The notes: generated from the letters alone by a model not told the origin. A stretch of DNA of 20,135 bases from Heterotrichella gracilis (GCA_032358255.1 JAULBX010029655.1:1-20135); one strand, 5' to 3'. Shown: positions 10,314 through 19,677, counted from the first letter of the stretch. Made by a program: numbers and translations.

Positions 10314-13131
10314 TTAAACATCAGGCGCTTCCTCAGCACTGCCACTGATGTCCCCATTTATGTCTGTGTACTTTTTTATCTGCTCCGCAAGAATTTCCTC
10401 TGCAGGTCCCATCAGACGCTCAAAGCTGTCGCGGCTCATACTGAGCAGGCGTGTGCGGCTCACCGCTAGGCAATCAGCCTGGCGCACCACCTTGGTCACA
10501 AGTGCCACCTCGCCAAAAAAGGAGCCCTCACCAATGGTGGCAACAAGGCGCTTCTCGCCCTGCAATGCAACACAGCATGGTGAATTCTTAAACATAGGAA
10601 GGTAATGAAGAATTGGGAAGGTGCATGCATGGGCAATGCCAACGACATGCGCATTTGCTATAATAATTCAAATGCATGCACCCCCACTGCTTTAGAGTAT
10701 AAAGTGACGTGCGTTTTCAATGATTCAGAATGAGCATGCAATGGCAGGAAAGGGATAACAACTATATTTACTAATGCAGTATTACTAAATTGTCTAAATT
10801 ACCTGTGCACTAGTGTGCTAGGCCAATTGTTTTCTGACTATTCAGCACTACAATAGGTAGTTTATTGTCATTTGGCATGACGTGCACATGAGATTTGGAT
10901 TGGCGCACTGCTGCACGCCTTGTACAATTTGGGAACGTCAAACATTCGCACGATTTATTGAGAAAATGTAGGATGAAATTGGTCAATTGGCTACATGGAA
11001 GCCTGTCAACACGAGTATAAACAGTCATTGCTGTACACACAACGACGGCCTGCCAGGTCAGACTCTGTACAGTTCCAGCTCTCACAATTCCAATATTATT
11101 GTTTACCGAGATTGTTGATTACCTGCAGCTCCGCCCATGCACTCCCGTGCTCCATTCAAACCCTTTCAACCAACCCAAACAGCTGTACATCCCAATCTCT
11201 TCAACCCCAGCCCTAGTAACGCATTGGGCAAATTCCGGCCCCACCTCATCACCCCCGAGTCCTCCCTAGTGGCCCGGGCACATCAGTCCCAGGCTATGAG
11301 CTCATCTATCATCACTTCCAGGCTGGCTGAGCCATGTGCCCATCCAGTTCACTCCTTTCCAACGAAATATTGTTCAATCCTTCCCGCATGCTAATATTAA
11401 CCCCGCAGTGTTACTACAACTCTCACACATCTCCACGTCCTCTCCGCTAACAGTAACCCTCTGCCCATGCATTTCCCCTCCGCGTGACGGTTTTCCTGAC
11501 TGTTACATGTGGGCTATGCATTGTTGCATGCTGCCAGATGGATCTTTTTGGCGTCTGTTGTCATTCATTACATGTTTATTTCACCAGCCATACGATACCT
11601 ACTGCTCCATGCGTTGCTTACACTTCTTAGGGTAACACTACAGTGGTACGCGCATGTGCGTGCATCACCGGTGCATCCTCCAGCACTCTCACCTCAAATG
11701 TCTTATAACATTCCACTGTCCCCTCCTCTATGATATAGAACTTGGCATTATCGTTCAGAAGCTCTCCTTCGTGTAGAATGTACTCGCCTGGCTGGTACAC
11801 CTCAACTACCAGGCAGTCGGTGATGGCGGCAAGCGAGCCCTGCAATAGCCACATGCAAATCATGCACCCAAAAAGAAAGCTCAACGGATGTTAGTCTTTA
11901 TTTTATTGAATTGATACAATATTGTAAGGCAGGCAAACAATGAAGAATCGATGGAGATCATAGCAGAGGCGAAACTAAGCGGCCAACGTTGCTCCCTCAT
12001 AGATCTTCTATGACAAGCTAGCAACAGCGTCCAAATATGTCCAGCCCCAGCTGAGTATTGCCACTGCAACTGTTGCAGTGGCTGCTCCTTCAGACACTCC
12101 AATCTAATGCCTTACTAATGCCCTAGGGAAGCCACCCTGTTCACCCACCTGTGACAACCCCTTGAACACCTCCATGCTTGCCAGCGTGGCCTCAAGCTTC
12201 TCCCGCCGCTGGATGGCCACTGCCAGAATGAGGTCCCGGAAGGTCTTGCGGTCAACGCACCACAACGTGCCATCGGATACGGCCTGCGGCATGCATTAGC
12301 GCCAGACATGAATACCCCCACGCCGAAAGACTTGGATGCATGATGCATATACAGTGCAGTAGTGACAATGCATTGCTAGATATAACGTGCAGCCTTGCCT
12401 AAACATGTTTTACGGCTGTCATTTGGCAATGCGTCTTGCCACCTGGCAACCTCACCTTCACTGTTGCCGCCCTGGGACAGTTGTACATGAGTGCCAGCTC
12501 ACCAAACGCGCCCTTGCCCTCATATGTGTACTTGACCTGCCCGTCTTTCACAACAGCAAAGCTTCCGCTCTCAATCACGTAGTAGTTGTCGCCCTCTTCG
12601 CCCTGCCTGCAGATAAGAAATTGCAATGAAGCGAGGAGGCGGCTGCAGTGGATGCAGGATGGTTCATTTCATCAACTGCAGTATTGAGACTGCTGTAAAA
12701 AACATAAAATGGGCAGTCTGCTGCCAGGCAAACAATATCAATGTTGACACCACCAACTACCAGCGCCTTGCCAATGACCATGCATACCTGATGACCTCAT
12801 CTCCCTCCTTGATGTTACGCTCAAACATGGCTGCAATGACATCAGCCTGCTGCTCCTCTGTCAGGTCAACAAATAGGATGCTGTTCTTAACACTGGCTGA
12901 GATCCGCCCCCTGGTTGCATCGCTCTTGGCAATGACGCTCTTGCGCAGGGTCTGGGTGTGGTTCTGTTGGGCAATGGGCTCTGCACTCACGGATCCGCGT
13001 CGATTGTTGCGTGCAAACCCACACGGCATGCCATCCACAGGAAGTGGAGAGGACAGCATCGCAGGCTCTAAAGCTGGTGGCGCAGGCTGGGTTACTGAGG
13101 GTGCACTATTGAAGCACTTGGAGAACACCAT
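10314..13131 (-). CDS. cAMP-dependent protein kinase regulatory-subunit-like protein
   Basis: Exons on the minus strand: 13131-12788, 12606-12456, 12283-12149, 11839-11693 and 10559-10314, giving 340 aa. Introns are GT-AG and phases agree. RRGSVSAE at about 44-51 matches the inhibitor site of PKA regulatory subunits, with Ser47 at the phospho-acceptor position as in RII types. Two cyclic-nucleotide-binding domains follow. The first has [14 protein letters not shown] (149-162) with the phosphate-binding-cassette Glu151 and Arg160, and then [10 protein letters not shown]. The second has [14 protein letters not shown] (274-287) with Glu276 and Arg285. In this family the subunit holds the kinase inactive until cAMP (or cGMP) binds. 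The N-terminus before the inhibitor site is only about 43 residues, is Pro-rich and shows no dimerisation/docking helix. The start ATG has a good context (AACAACATGG), and an in-frame stop lies upstream. PKG-type or other cyclic-nucleotide proteins are alternatives, but RRGSVSAE plus tandem domains favours PKA-R. Confidence 0.9.
10560..11692 (-). other. Long last intron of the PKA-R-like gene
   Basis: At 1133 nt this intron is three to six times longer than the other introns of the gene (172-309 nt). Its middle (about 11120-11480) is pyrimidine-rich on the plus strand and unlike the flanking AT-rich parts, which suggests an inserted or expanded segment. I found no recognisable transposon protein or terminal repeats in it. 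The open frames on the plus strand here look like low-complexity Pro/Ser sequence. Confidence 0.5.
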
Positions 13132-13709
13132 GTTGTTGGATGGTGTAAGCTGGCGAGGTCTCAGAGTGGTGGTTTGTGGCTGTGCTTCCACAGAATGGCT
13201 TGCCGGAGTGGGTCTCACACTTTATGGCATCCCTGCAACACAGGCTTTTGTTAGCTGAGAACCCTAAACCCTGCACCCTAACCATTCTTCTGTGCATATT
13301 TAAGACAGCACCAAATCCAGGTCAAGCGGGGTGATAATTATGGTATTGCTGCAAGGCATCACCACAGGGTTCATTGTGAACAGTACCCCGTGCTTGCTAT
13401 CCCGATGCAAGCCAGATACTTTGGTCTGTACTTACTAGCAATACTCCCATACCCATCTTGATATGTACAACTGCTGTAGACACCAGGATTGCTGAGAAAG
13501 AGTTGTCGCAAAGGAGCTCCTGCATTGATGTGTGGGGCAATCCTACTTGAGTGTATAATAGAAACCATCCTGCACCAATACACTTAACTACAGCTGTTGA
13601 GGACGCACAGATACTGCCTATGCAGGATGATGGCGGTGCGGGACCGTACACATGACAAACAGTACGTGTGAATAAAACTAAGCCAATTGAATAAAAAGGT
13701 TAGCTGTTG
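13132..13709. promoter_or_regulatory. 5' region of the PKA-R-like gene
   Basis: This upstream region should carry the promoter of the minus-strand PKA-R-like gene and the 3' end of the neighbouring hypothetical gene. It contains a short telomere-like block at 13261-13283 (CCCTAAACCCTGCACCCTAA). In plants, AAACCCTAA elements (telo boxes) occur in many promoters, so this could be a regulatory site about 130 nt upstream of the start codon; that role is inferred. No TATA box was found and no other gene is apparent. Confidence 0.35.
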
Positions 13710-14381
13710 TCAGCAGAAGTGGTATAGACAGCACAGGGCAGAAAATCCTCTGCAGGACGCTGAGACCCCCTGTCTACAGTCGTCATATAGGCTCTTGAAA
13801 TCCAGGGCCATCGCAGCGACAACAATACACGTGCCCTTTTCAAAAAGTTTAGACAGAGTTAAAACGGGTTCAAAAGTGACATTGTCTGAGCATTCACTGG
13901 CTGCAAACTTCCCAATTGGCTCAGGGTTTTCAGCTTCATAGTCGCTAATCGAGGGAATGCTTCTTCCAAAGTCAATTATCAGCGACACAAACTTGGTTCC
14001 CGAATAACACATCCAGCATATACTAGCGGTATAGAATTCGTTGTGGAAGTAAACCGGAATGGAGCGATCTGAGGTTGTCGTGAGAGCACAGATTTTCAGC
14101 TTTCCTGGCATGGCAGTGTGCTTTACCTAATGCACATGCCCACCTCAACCCGTAACACGGCAGGGACTTTGAATAACCCAGAAACCACTTGTGCTTATAT
14201 ATGCGAGTGTTGTCGACTTCCAGCTGCAAGTACCTGGGAGTTGGGCGGTCACGATTTCCAAGATAGGCTCGCATGCAGATGCCGATAGTTGTCCTATCAA
14301 ACGTGTGCTTCGCAGTTCATTTGTGAGAACGGCGGTATCACCCGTTAGAAGATACCGAGTCGTATACCGTTTGTCCTCCAT
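13710..14381 (-). CDS. Hypothetical protein, two-exon model, function unknown
   Basis: Proposed exons on the minus strand are 14381-14234 and 14104-13710, joined across a 129-nt GT-AG intron in phase 1, giving 180 aa. The join is inferred: two neighbouring open frames with protein-like composition connect exactly in frame (the codon for Gly50 is split). The second exon alone, starting from an ATG at 14111, would give 133 aa. I recognise no domain, signal peptide or membrane segment. The protein contains several Cys residues, mainly towards the C-terminus. Codon use is more AT-rich at third positions than in the other genes here, which could mean a weakly expressed, young or transferred gene, or that it is not a gene. 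A TATATAT motif on the minus strand at about 14593-14599 lies about 210 nt upstream of the start. Confidence 0.4.
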
Positions 14382-15072
14382 TCCTACGCTTGACGTGCTG
14401 TGACGCACTACGGCTAAACGAGGGCAGGTGAGCACAGACAGTAACGGGGAAGGAACTGCCATGGCATGCATGTCATGTGAACAACAGAGTTGCCAGCGCG
14501 ACCAACCGCAAGCCTTGAACATATGAGGATCGGGCTGGCAAGCGCTATACTTGTGTACATAATTCTTCCATTTTGTTCCGATCAGTGTGACCATATATAG
14601 GAACAGGCTATAGCCCACCAGACATCAAACCCATTGCTGACGACTCCTCGCCTTCTTGACGTAACCTACCTACTGGAGTTGGTTCCAAGTTGCCTATAAA
14701 AGAGGTAGCAATGAAACAGTCGTGGTCCTAAACACACACAAATGTGCACTTTGCCTGCAGGCCTGGTGTACATGCGTTGCTGTCAAGTCGAGTTCGACTG
14801 CTCAGAACCCACTTTGGGCCCTCGACGTCCAGGACCTAAGTGATCAAACGAGACTTTCCACGTCATTGCATTAGTTAATGTCATATCTTGCTTGCACAAC
14901 CCTACAATACTTGCGCTATCGCGACACTGGCGTGAAGGTTTCATTGAGTTCAGAGTGCGGCATGTTCACATGCCGCAATGGGAGGCGACCCCCCCAGGGC
15001 AGTGCCCAACTACCGCCGCGCTCCTAAGCCAGTCGTTCCCTGTTTCAATTTCCTTGCAGATATACTCGTTCT
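14382..15072. promoter_or_regulatory. Divergent promoter region for the hypothetical and methyltransferase genes
   Basis: The strongest core promoter signal in the window is CTATAAAAGAG, with its TATAAAAGAG core at 14695-14704 on the plus strand, about 370 nt before the methyltransferase start codon. TGACGTAA at about 14657-14664, a bZIP/CRE-type core, lies about 30 nt upstream. On the other strand TATATAT at about 14593-14599 faces the hypothetical gene. TTGCAG just before the first ATG (ending at 15059) could be an acceptor of an intron in the 5' untranslated region. Confidence 0.5.
14695..14704 (+). promoter_or_regulatory. TATA box of the methyltransferase-like gene
   Basis: TATAAAAGAG is a near-perfect TATA element in a GC-balanced context, placed upstream of and co-oriented with the gene starting at 15073. 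It predicts a transcription start near 14725-14735 and a leader of about 340 nt, or less if an intron is removed. Confidence 0.55.
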
Positions 15073-17121
15073 ATGATGGCCACGCTCACCAGCCCAACCG
15101 TGGTGGGGCAGATGACGTCACTGGTGGTGCTGCTGGCGTTGTGTGTTGTGCCAGGTAAGCCATCACGACTGCAACCAACACGCAACTTGTTTGGCTATGG
15201 CTAAGATTTTGCAACTTGTTTTGAGTGCAATGTTGTATACCTGAAGATTTCCTTAGCGTGTTGGGGACTGGTGTGCATCAGCTTGTTGCACATCCTGGAC
15301 TTTTACCACATGTAATCATGTCCAGCTTGCATAGTTGCCATGTGTCCACGATCCACAAAAAATAAATAAATAAATAGCTACGCAGCCTGTCCTTGAACAA
15401 GCGCGTTGGTTAAGGAAGAGGAATTAGCAGAGAATGGCAATGCTCTCCTGTCTACTATGTCCTCTACCGTATTTGTTTGGTGCCCTCCTCAAGGGGTAAT
15501 TACCCTGGGAGTGCCGGTTAATGACGTTAGCCTATTCCCCGTCTAGATATGTTCTGATTGTTGCAGTGCAGCTTAAAACAGTATATTTTGTGTAGCCATT
15601 GAACTGATGTAAGGTGAATCTTAGTGAGTGTCTTTTCAGCCTGTGACTCTGAGACTCCTAAAGCGGTGAGAGTTGTGAGGTTTTCGGTATATATGGTTCC
15701 TCCCACCCCAATCACCATGGTATTTCGGGATATATGGTTTGGAGAGTATCCCGCAGCTTGAAGTATGTTCTCTAGGTTGTTATGCTGTTCCTGTTCCACG
15801 ATCCACAACCTAGCTTCGATGTCGATGGAAACATTTGGTGAAATTAATTTAAATCAATCTTCGATTGCTGAATTCTCAGGCAGCTGACTACATGCTTTTA
15901 ATATCACCAAATTGGTTGGCATCGCTGACACCAAGCCGCCCTCCTGCAGGTATTGCCAACTGCGGCATGCACCACGGGCCACACGCCTGCTGCACCGCCC
16001 CCGGCATGGTGATTGGCCACTGTCCCACCAACTTCACCCGCCGAGAGATGCCCAATGACCTGCCCATGTTCCTGCCCCAGGCAGAGAAGATGCAGGCGGG
16101 CCTGACAGAGGTGCTGGCAGCACACGGTGATCTGCACACCATATCGGTGGGGGACATGTGGAGCTACAGGCCACAGGTGGGCCAGAGGGAGAGAAATGTA
16201 TTAATACGTGCATGAATTGCGTTGAGTGCAGGAATGCATCAGAGACGCTTGAGAGCTGCATGTGGTGTACATCGCTTGCCTCCACATAGTCTGCTGCCCT
16301 TGGACCCGTGCACACATTGTGTACTGCCAGTGGGCTCCTCCATCCTGTGGCCTCCCATACCATATTTTTTCCTGGACCTCTCGCAGGTTGACTACTACAC
16401 ACGTCTTGCCACCAACCCGGCAGTCAAGACAGTGTGCGAGGTGGGCATCTGGGCGGGCCGCTCATCCGTCCTATGGCTGGCCTCAAATCCCATGACCAAG
16501 CTGTACCAGTTCAGCCTGGTGCCTGGCGGTTTTGGCCCCCCTGCCATCCAGTACCTGCGCGATTCCTTCCCAGACCGCTTTTTCATGCACGAGGGCTTCA
16601 GTACCGAGGTCATCCCCGCCTTTGTGCGCAAACACACCTCCCCTGAAGGCCGCTACACGGGACCTGTGTGTGATATTGTGCACATTGATGGCGACCACAC
16701 CTACCTGGGCGGGCGCAACGACATTGCCAACCTGCTGCCCATGATGGCATGCCACACCTTGGTAGTGATGGACGATGTGTGTGACCTGGACCACTGCCAT
16801 TGCCAGCGGGTTGCAGACCACACCCTAGGGTGCGATGCGGCAGTGGGTCTGCAGGAGGCCTTTGAGGTTGGGGTGTTGGAGGTGGTGGACTCCTTCTATA
16901 ACCCTAAGGGGGTATCAGTGGATGACCACTGGGGCATGGCAGAGTACAGCAAGGGGTGGGTGGTGACGCGGTCAGTGTGCAAGGGGGCCCGGCCTGCCCC
17001 CATGCCCGTCCAGCCGCTGTACAGCAAGGCACGCGTTGCTCAGTGGAAGGAGCACATGCTGCGCAACCACCTGATCAAGGAAGTGCGTGCCAAGGCCAAA
17101 GCGGAGCCTGGAGGCGTGTGA
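15073..17121 (+). CDS. Secretory-pathway SAM-dependent methyltransferase-like protein (Methyltransf_24 type)
   Basis: Exons: 15073-15154, 15950-16176 and 16387-17121, giving 347 aa. Introns are GT-AG and phases agree. Residues 1-28 form a signal peptide or anchor with a hydrophobic core (SLVVLLALCVV). A Cys/His-rich segment follows at about 31-50 (ANCGMHHGPHACC), then a class I methyltransferase fold: CEVGIWAGRSS (120-130) is the SAM-binding glycine-rich loop, and DIVHIDGDHTY (199-209) followed by TLVVMDDV is typical of the Methyltransf_24/cephalosporin-hydroxylase-like families. The residue expected to be acidic at the end of the second strand appears to be Ser or Gln (LYQFSLVPGG), so SAM binding may be altered. 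A signal peptide suggests an extracellular or Golgi substrate such as glycans, but no substrate can be named. ATG at 15076 is an equally possible start. AATAAA at 17192-17197 could be the polyadenylation signal. Confidence 0.82.
15345..15808 (-). mobile_element. 5'-truncated non-LTR retrotransposon fragment with target-site duplication
   Basis: The insert at 15359-15794 lies in the first intron of the methyltransferase gene, between two identical 14-bp direct repeats, TCCACGATCCACAA (15345-15358 and 15795-15808). Its minus strand carries an open frame (ending at 15527) whose pattern GVGGTIYTENL...LTALGVSES...KIHLTSVQWLHKI resembles the C-terminal end of reverse transcriptases of LINE-like elements common in green algal genomes. 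The 5' part of the polymerase is missing. At the 3' end of the coding strand lies a (TATT)n tail next to the repeat, seen as (AAAT)n at 15359-15377 on the plus strand. A truncated 5' end, a simple-repeat tail and target-site duplications together indicate target-primed reverse transcription. The family assignment is from memory of the motif pattern. Confidence 0.7.
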
Positions 17122-17380
17122 CATGAATGAACATGATTAAGCTGCAGGGAGTGGTACGCAATCTTTAGTTAGCTGCCACACTAGGGAATGAAATAAATAC
17201 GCAGCACATTATAAAGCGAGTTCCCTGACAATGGTATAATTAGTTATAACTGTTCTTGTTGACCTGCGTTGACGGCTGCAGTCCTTTCACAGCCTTAAGG
17301 ACACCTCGAATTTATATTCAGAAAAGTATCAAAAGACTTATACGCATGCAATGTTGTCATTCTCCTTTTGAAAGCAGTTG

Positions 17381-17700
17381 TTGCTGCAGCACATGTGCTG
17401 CACCATGCATGAGATTTTTTATGATTTTGGTAAGTATGACCATCTAAATATTGCAATCATGATACGCGTGTGGAACGTTACTGGTTCGAATTGAATAAAT
17501 CTAATGTTGAACATTACATGTCATCAAATGATAATGATATTTATAAATATCATTATCATTTGATGACATATAATGTTATATCGATTTTGTTTTTGTGATA
17601 GAGCAAAAAATGGTAATTTGTCCAGATCCTTACATATAATTGTCTTAAATGTGGTCACCCATGAATGGTGGACTTGCTGTGGAGCTGCGGCAATTGTTAT
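17381..17700 (+). repeat. Diverged dispersed repeat, copy A
   Basis: Two blocks in this stretch recur in the same order at 19186-19282. The first is GCAGCACATGTGCTG (near 17387-17401). The second is CTTGCTGTGGAGCTGCGGCAATT (about 17671-17693), where copy B has CTTGCTTTGGAGCTGCAGCAATT. The segment between them is about 215 bp longer here and contains the 68-bp palindrome. The copies are diverged, so the relationship is tentative. Confidence 0.45.
17510..17577. repeat. 68-bp near-perfect palindrome without spacer
   Basis: Arms of 34 bp (17510-17543 and 17544-17577) are inverted copies with a single mismatch (17517 against 17570) and no loop. The centre reads GATATTTATAAATATC. The DNA is AT-rich and could extrude as a cruciform, or fold as a hairpin in RNA. 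It might be a foldback or MITE-type element or the join of two inverted short repeats. No coding sequence is associated. Confidence 0.85.
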
Positions 17701-19047
17701 CCAATGGCATCTCATCTACTGTAGCCATCTCGAGATCCGGCTTTTTCCATCAAGCTAGGCCGCCGGCACTGGCAATGTACTTGAGTGCATTCATGCCAAT
17801 TACCATTTAAAAGAATCCTTAGCACTAGATCTAGAGCTAACCATCAAATCTAAGCAGGGCGCTGTGCCTGTCATGCAATATAACTGACAATGTGAAGCAA
17901 AGTGTGTAAAGGTTTATAATTCTGGTGCCGCACTGCCAGGCATGCCAAACTACTGTACTGCAGCGCCATCCCGCAGCGGCAGACATTTATCAGTGGCTAA
18001 AACTTGGGACAAACAGCGGAACAGGTTTTACTTTGATACATTTTGTCCATCTTTGCGAGTTCTTGTTGCTGCTTTTATGCGTGGGCGCTGCTGGATGCTG
18101 GAGCTGGCTGCTAGCAATTGCATCAAGTGTTTGCCCGTACTGCTGTGACACTCACACCAACATCAATATTGGTGTGCATATGCCATTGTGAATATACGCT
18201 GTAATTAATACGGTGTAATTATTAACGGTGCCATGTGAAACTGATGCTGGTGAGGCACAAGCCCTGTGGATGGGTGCCTACTGCCATGAAAAACTATGGC
18301 AGTACCGCAATCACTATATAATTTATCGCCAATTAGATTGCATTCTACTCCATTGAGTGGCAATGCCCAAACTTTGGGTACTTTGAAGCCCAATTGAATC
18401 ATGGTACTGGATGAGATTGGAATGCACTGCATCATGTGGTAAAAGACATGCTATTGTTCCTCAAATTTGACAATGTGCATCTTGCAATGATTGCAATGCA
18501 TGCCATTTGCACCCTACTACCTGGAAGCCCTTGACGTCTATGTCAACTTGATGTCCACAAAGCACTGAAGCATTCTGAGCCCTGTCGCTTTGCAATTGCT
18601 TTTAGTAGCCTCCAGTACCAGCCTCACTTGCAAAACTTTAGCTCCAAGCCTTTCGCAGAAAGGATGTCCATTCTCCTACCGCAGTGCGGTCTCCATTGGG
18701 CTTAGGGTGGTCCTGAATGCCATGCCATACCTGATTGCCATGCCGGCGGCATCCATCTGTCCAGTTGCACACCTGCGCACAGCCGCAGGGCCTGGCACAC
18801 GTATCATACTATGGTAATACCTGCAGCCCCATCCATTCCACCCGTAACCCCTCGCCCAGCGGCAGTGCCCACCACCACATCATCACCACCGCGTATGCCC
18901 ATTCCAGCCCTCAACCCTGCTGTAGGGTTTATGGCCTGTTGTCAACGTGGTTGCCCCTCTTCAAATCCAGGCGTGCCACAGCAATTTGAAAACAAGCCCA
19001 TCAATTATGGGTACTGAGTTACGTGACCGCTTTGGCAGAGGCAATTA

Positions 19048-19127
19048 TTCTAAAGTAATGTCGCATATTCTAAATTAATGTCAGGTATTCTAAATTAATG
19101 TCAGGTATTCTAGATTAATGTCAGATA
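19048..19127 (+). repeat. 20-bp tandem repeat, four units
   Basis: Four head-to-tail 20-bp units start at 19048, 19068, 19088 and 19108, each beginning TTCTA and containing TAATGTC. The two middle units are identical and the outer two differ at a few positions. This is a short minisatellite in non-coding DNA with no visible function. Confidence 0.9.
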
Positions 19128-19185
19128 CGGTACATGCATGTATGCATGCACCTTTAATTAATCATAGAAACAAATTCCCTGCAAC

Positions 19186-19282
19186 TGTTGCAGCACATGT
19201 GCTGGCATGCATGTGCAGCAAGTGTTGTCAGCAAAATATTGATAACGTTTATGATGGGCTTGCTTTGGAGCTGCAGCAATTC
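19186..19282 (+). repeat. Diverged dispersed repeat, copy B
   Basis: This is the shorter counterpart of the blocks at 17381-17700. It contains GCAGCACATGTGCTG near 19190-19204, followed about 55 bp later by CTTGCTTTGGAGCTGCAGCAATT. It lacks the palindrome found in copy A. Confidence 0.45.
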
Positions 19283-19657
19283 TAGAATGCTCATGATATT
19301 AAAGAATACTGTATTGGTGAGGGTCTGGAACTGAGCACTCTGCCTTTGGAAGGGTTGGGGGTACCCCAAGGTATAGCTGCAAGTTTTCAAACTTGCAAGT
19401 TGGTTTGAGGTTGGCACTCATTAATCGGATTTGCCCAACAGGGTCCTTGAAGGAGGCTCTCAGCTGCCGAGACACCATTTTGAGCTGTGAGTGGGTCAAA
19501 TTTTTGGCGAGTCTTGCCTGACATTGATTGACGTAACAGGCGAGTTTGGTGTTACGGTACGTACATTAACCTTGGTTTTTTTATCTGATCTGACAGTGTT
19601 TAGGATTTAGGGTTGAGATTCGACGACTTCTTTCTTGGAATAAATTATATGAATATT

Positions 19658-19677
19658 GATTTATCAATTGATAAATC
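19658..19677. repeat. Perfect 20-bp palindrome
   Basis: GATTTATCAATTGATAAATC is a perfect inverted repeat without spacer, directly upstream of a stretch (19690-19870) with further small palindromes such as GCGCACGCATGCGC and TGACACTGTCAGTGTCA (19777-19793). It may be part of a decayed transposon end or a protein-binding site. Confidence 0.6.

Noticed and set aside
12757..13218. Start of the PKA-R-like protein at GTG (13218)
   Set aside because: GTG is not a standard nuclear start, and TAA lies two codons upstream. The first in-frame ATG (13131) has a good context and gives a consistent reading frame.
17478..17495. GGTTCGAATT, like a tRNA T-arm (B box)
   Set aside because: No A box, cloverleaf or acceptor stem could be formed around it.
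19048..19127. CRISPR-like array
   Set aside because: The units are contiguous 20-bp tandem repeats without spacers, so it is a minisatellite in a eukaryotic genome.
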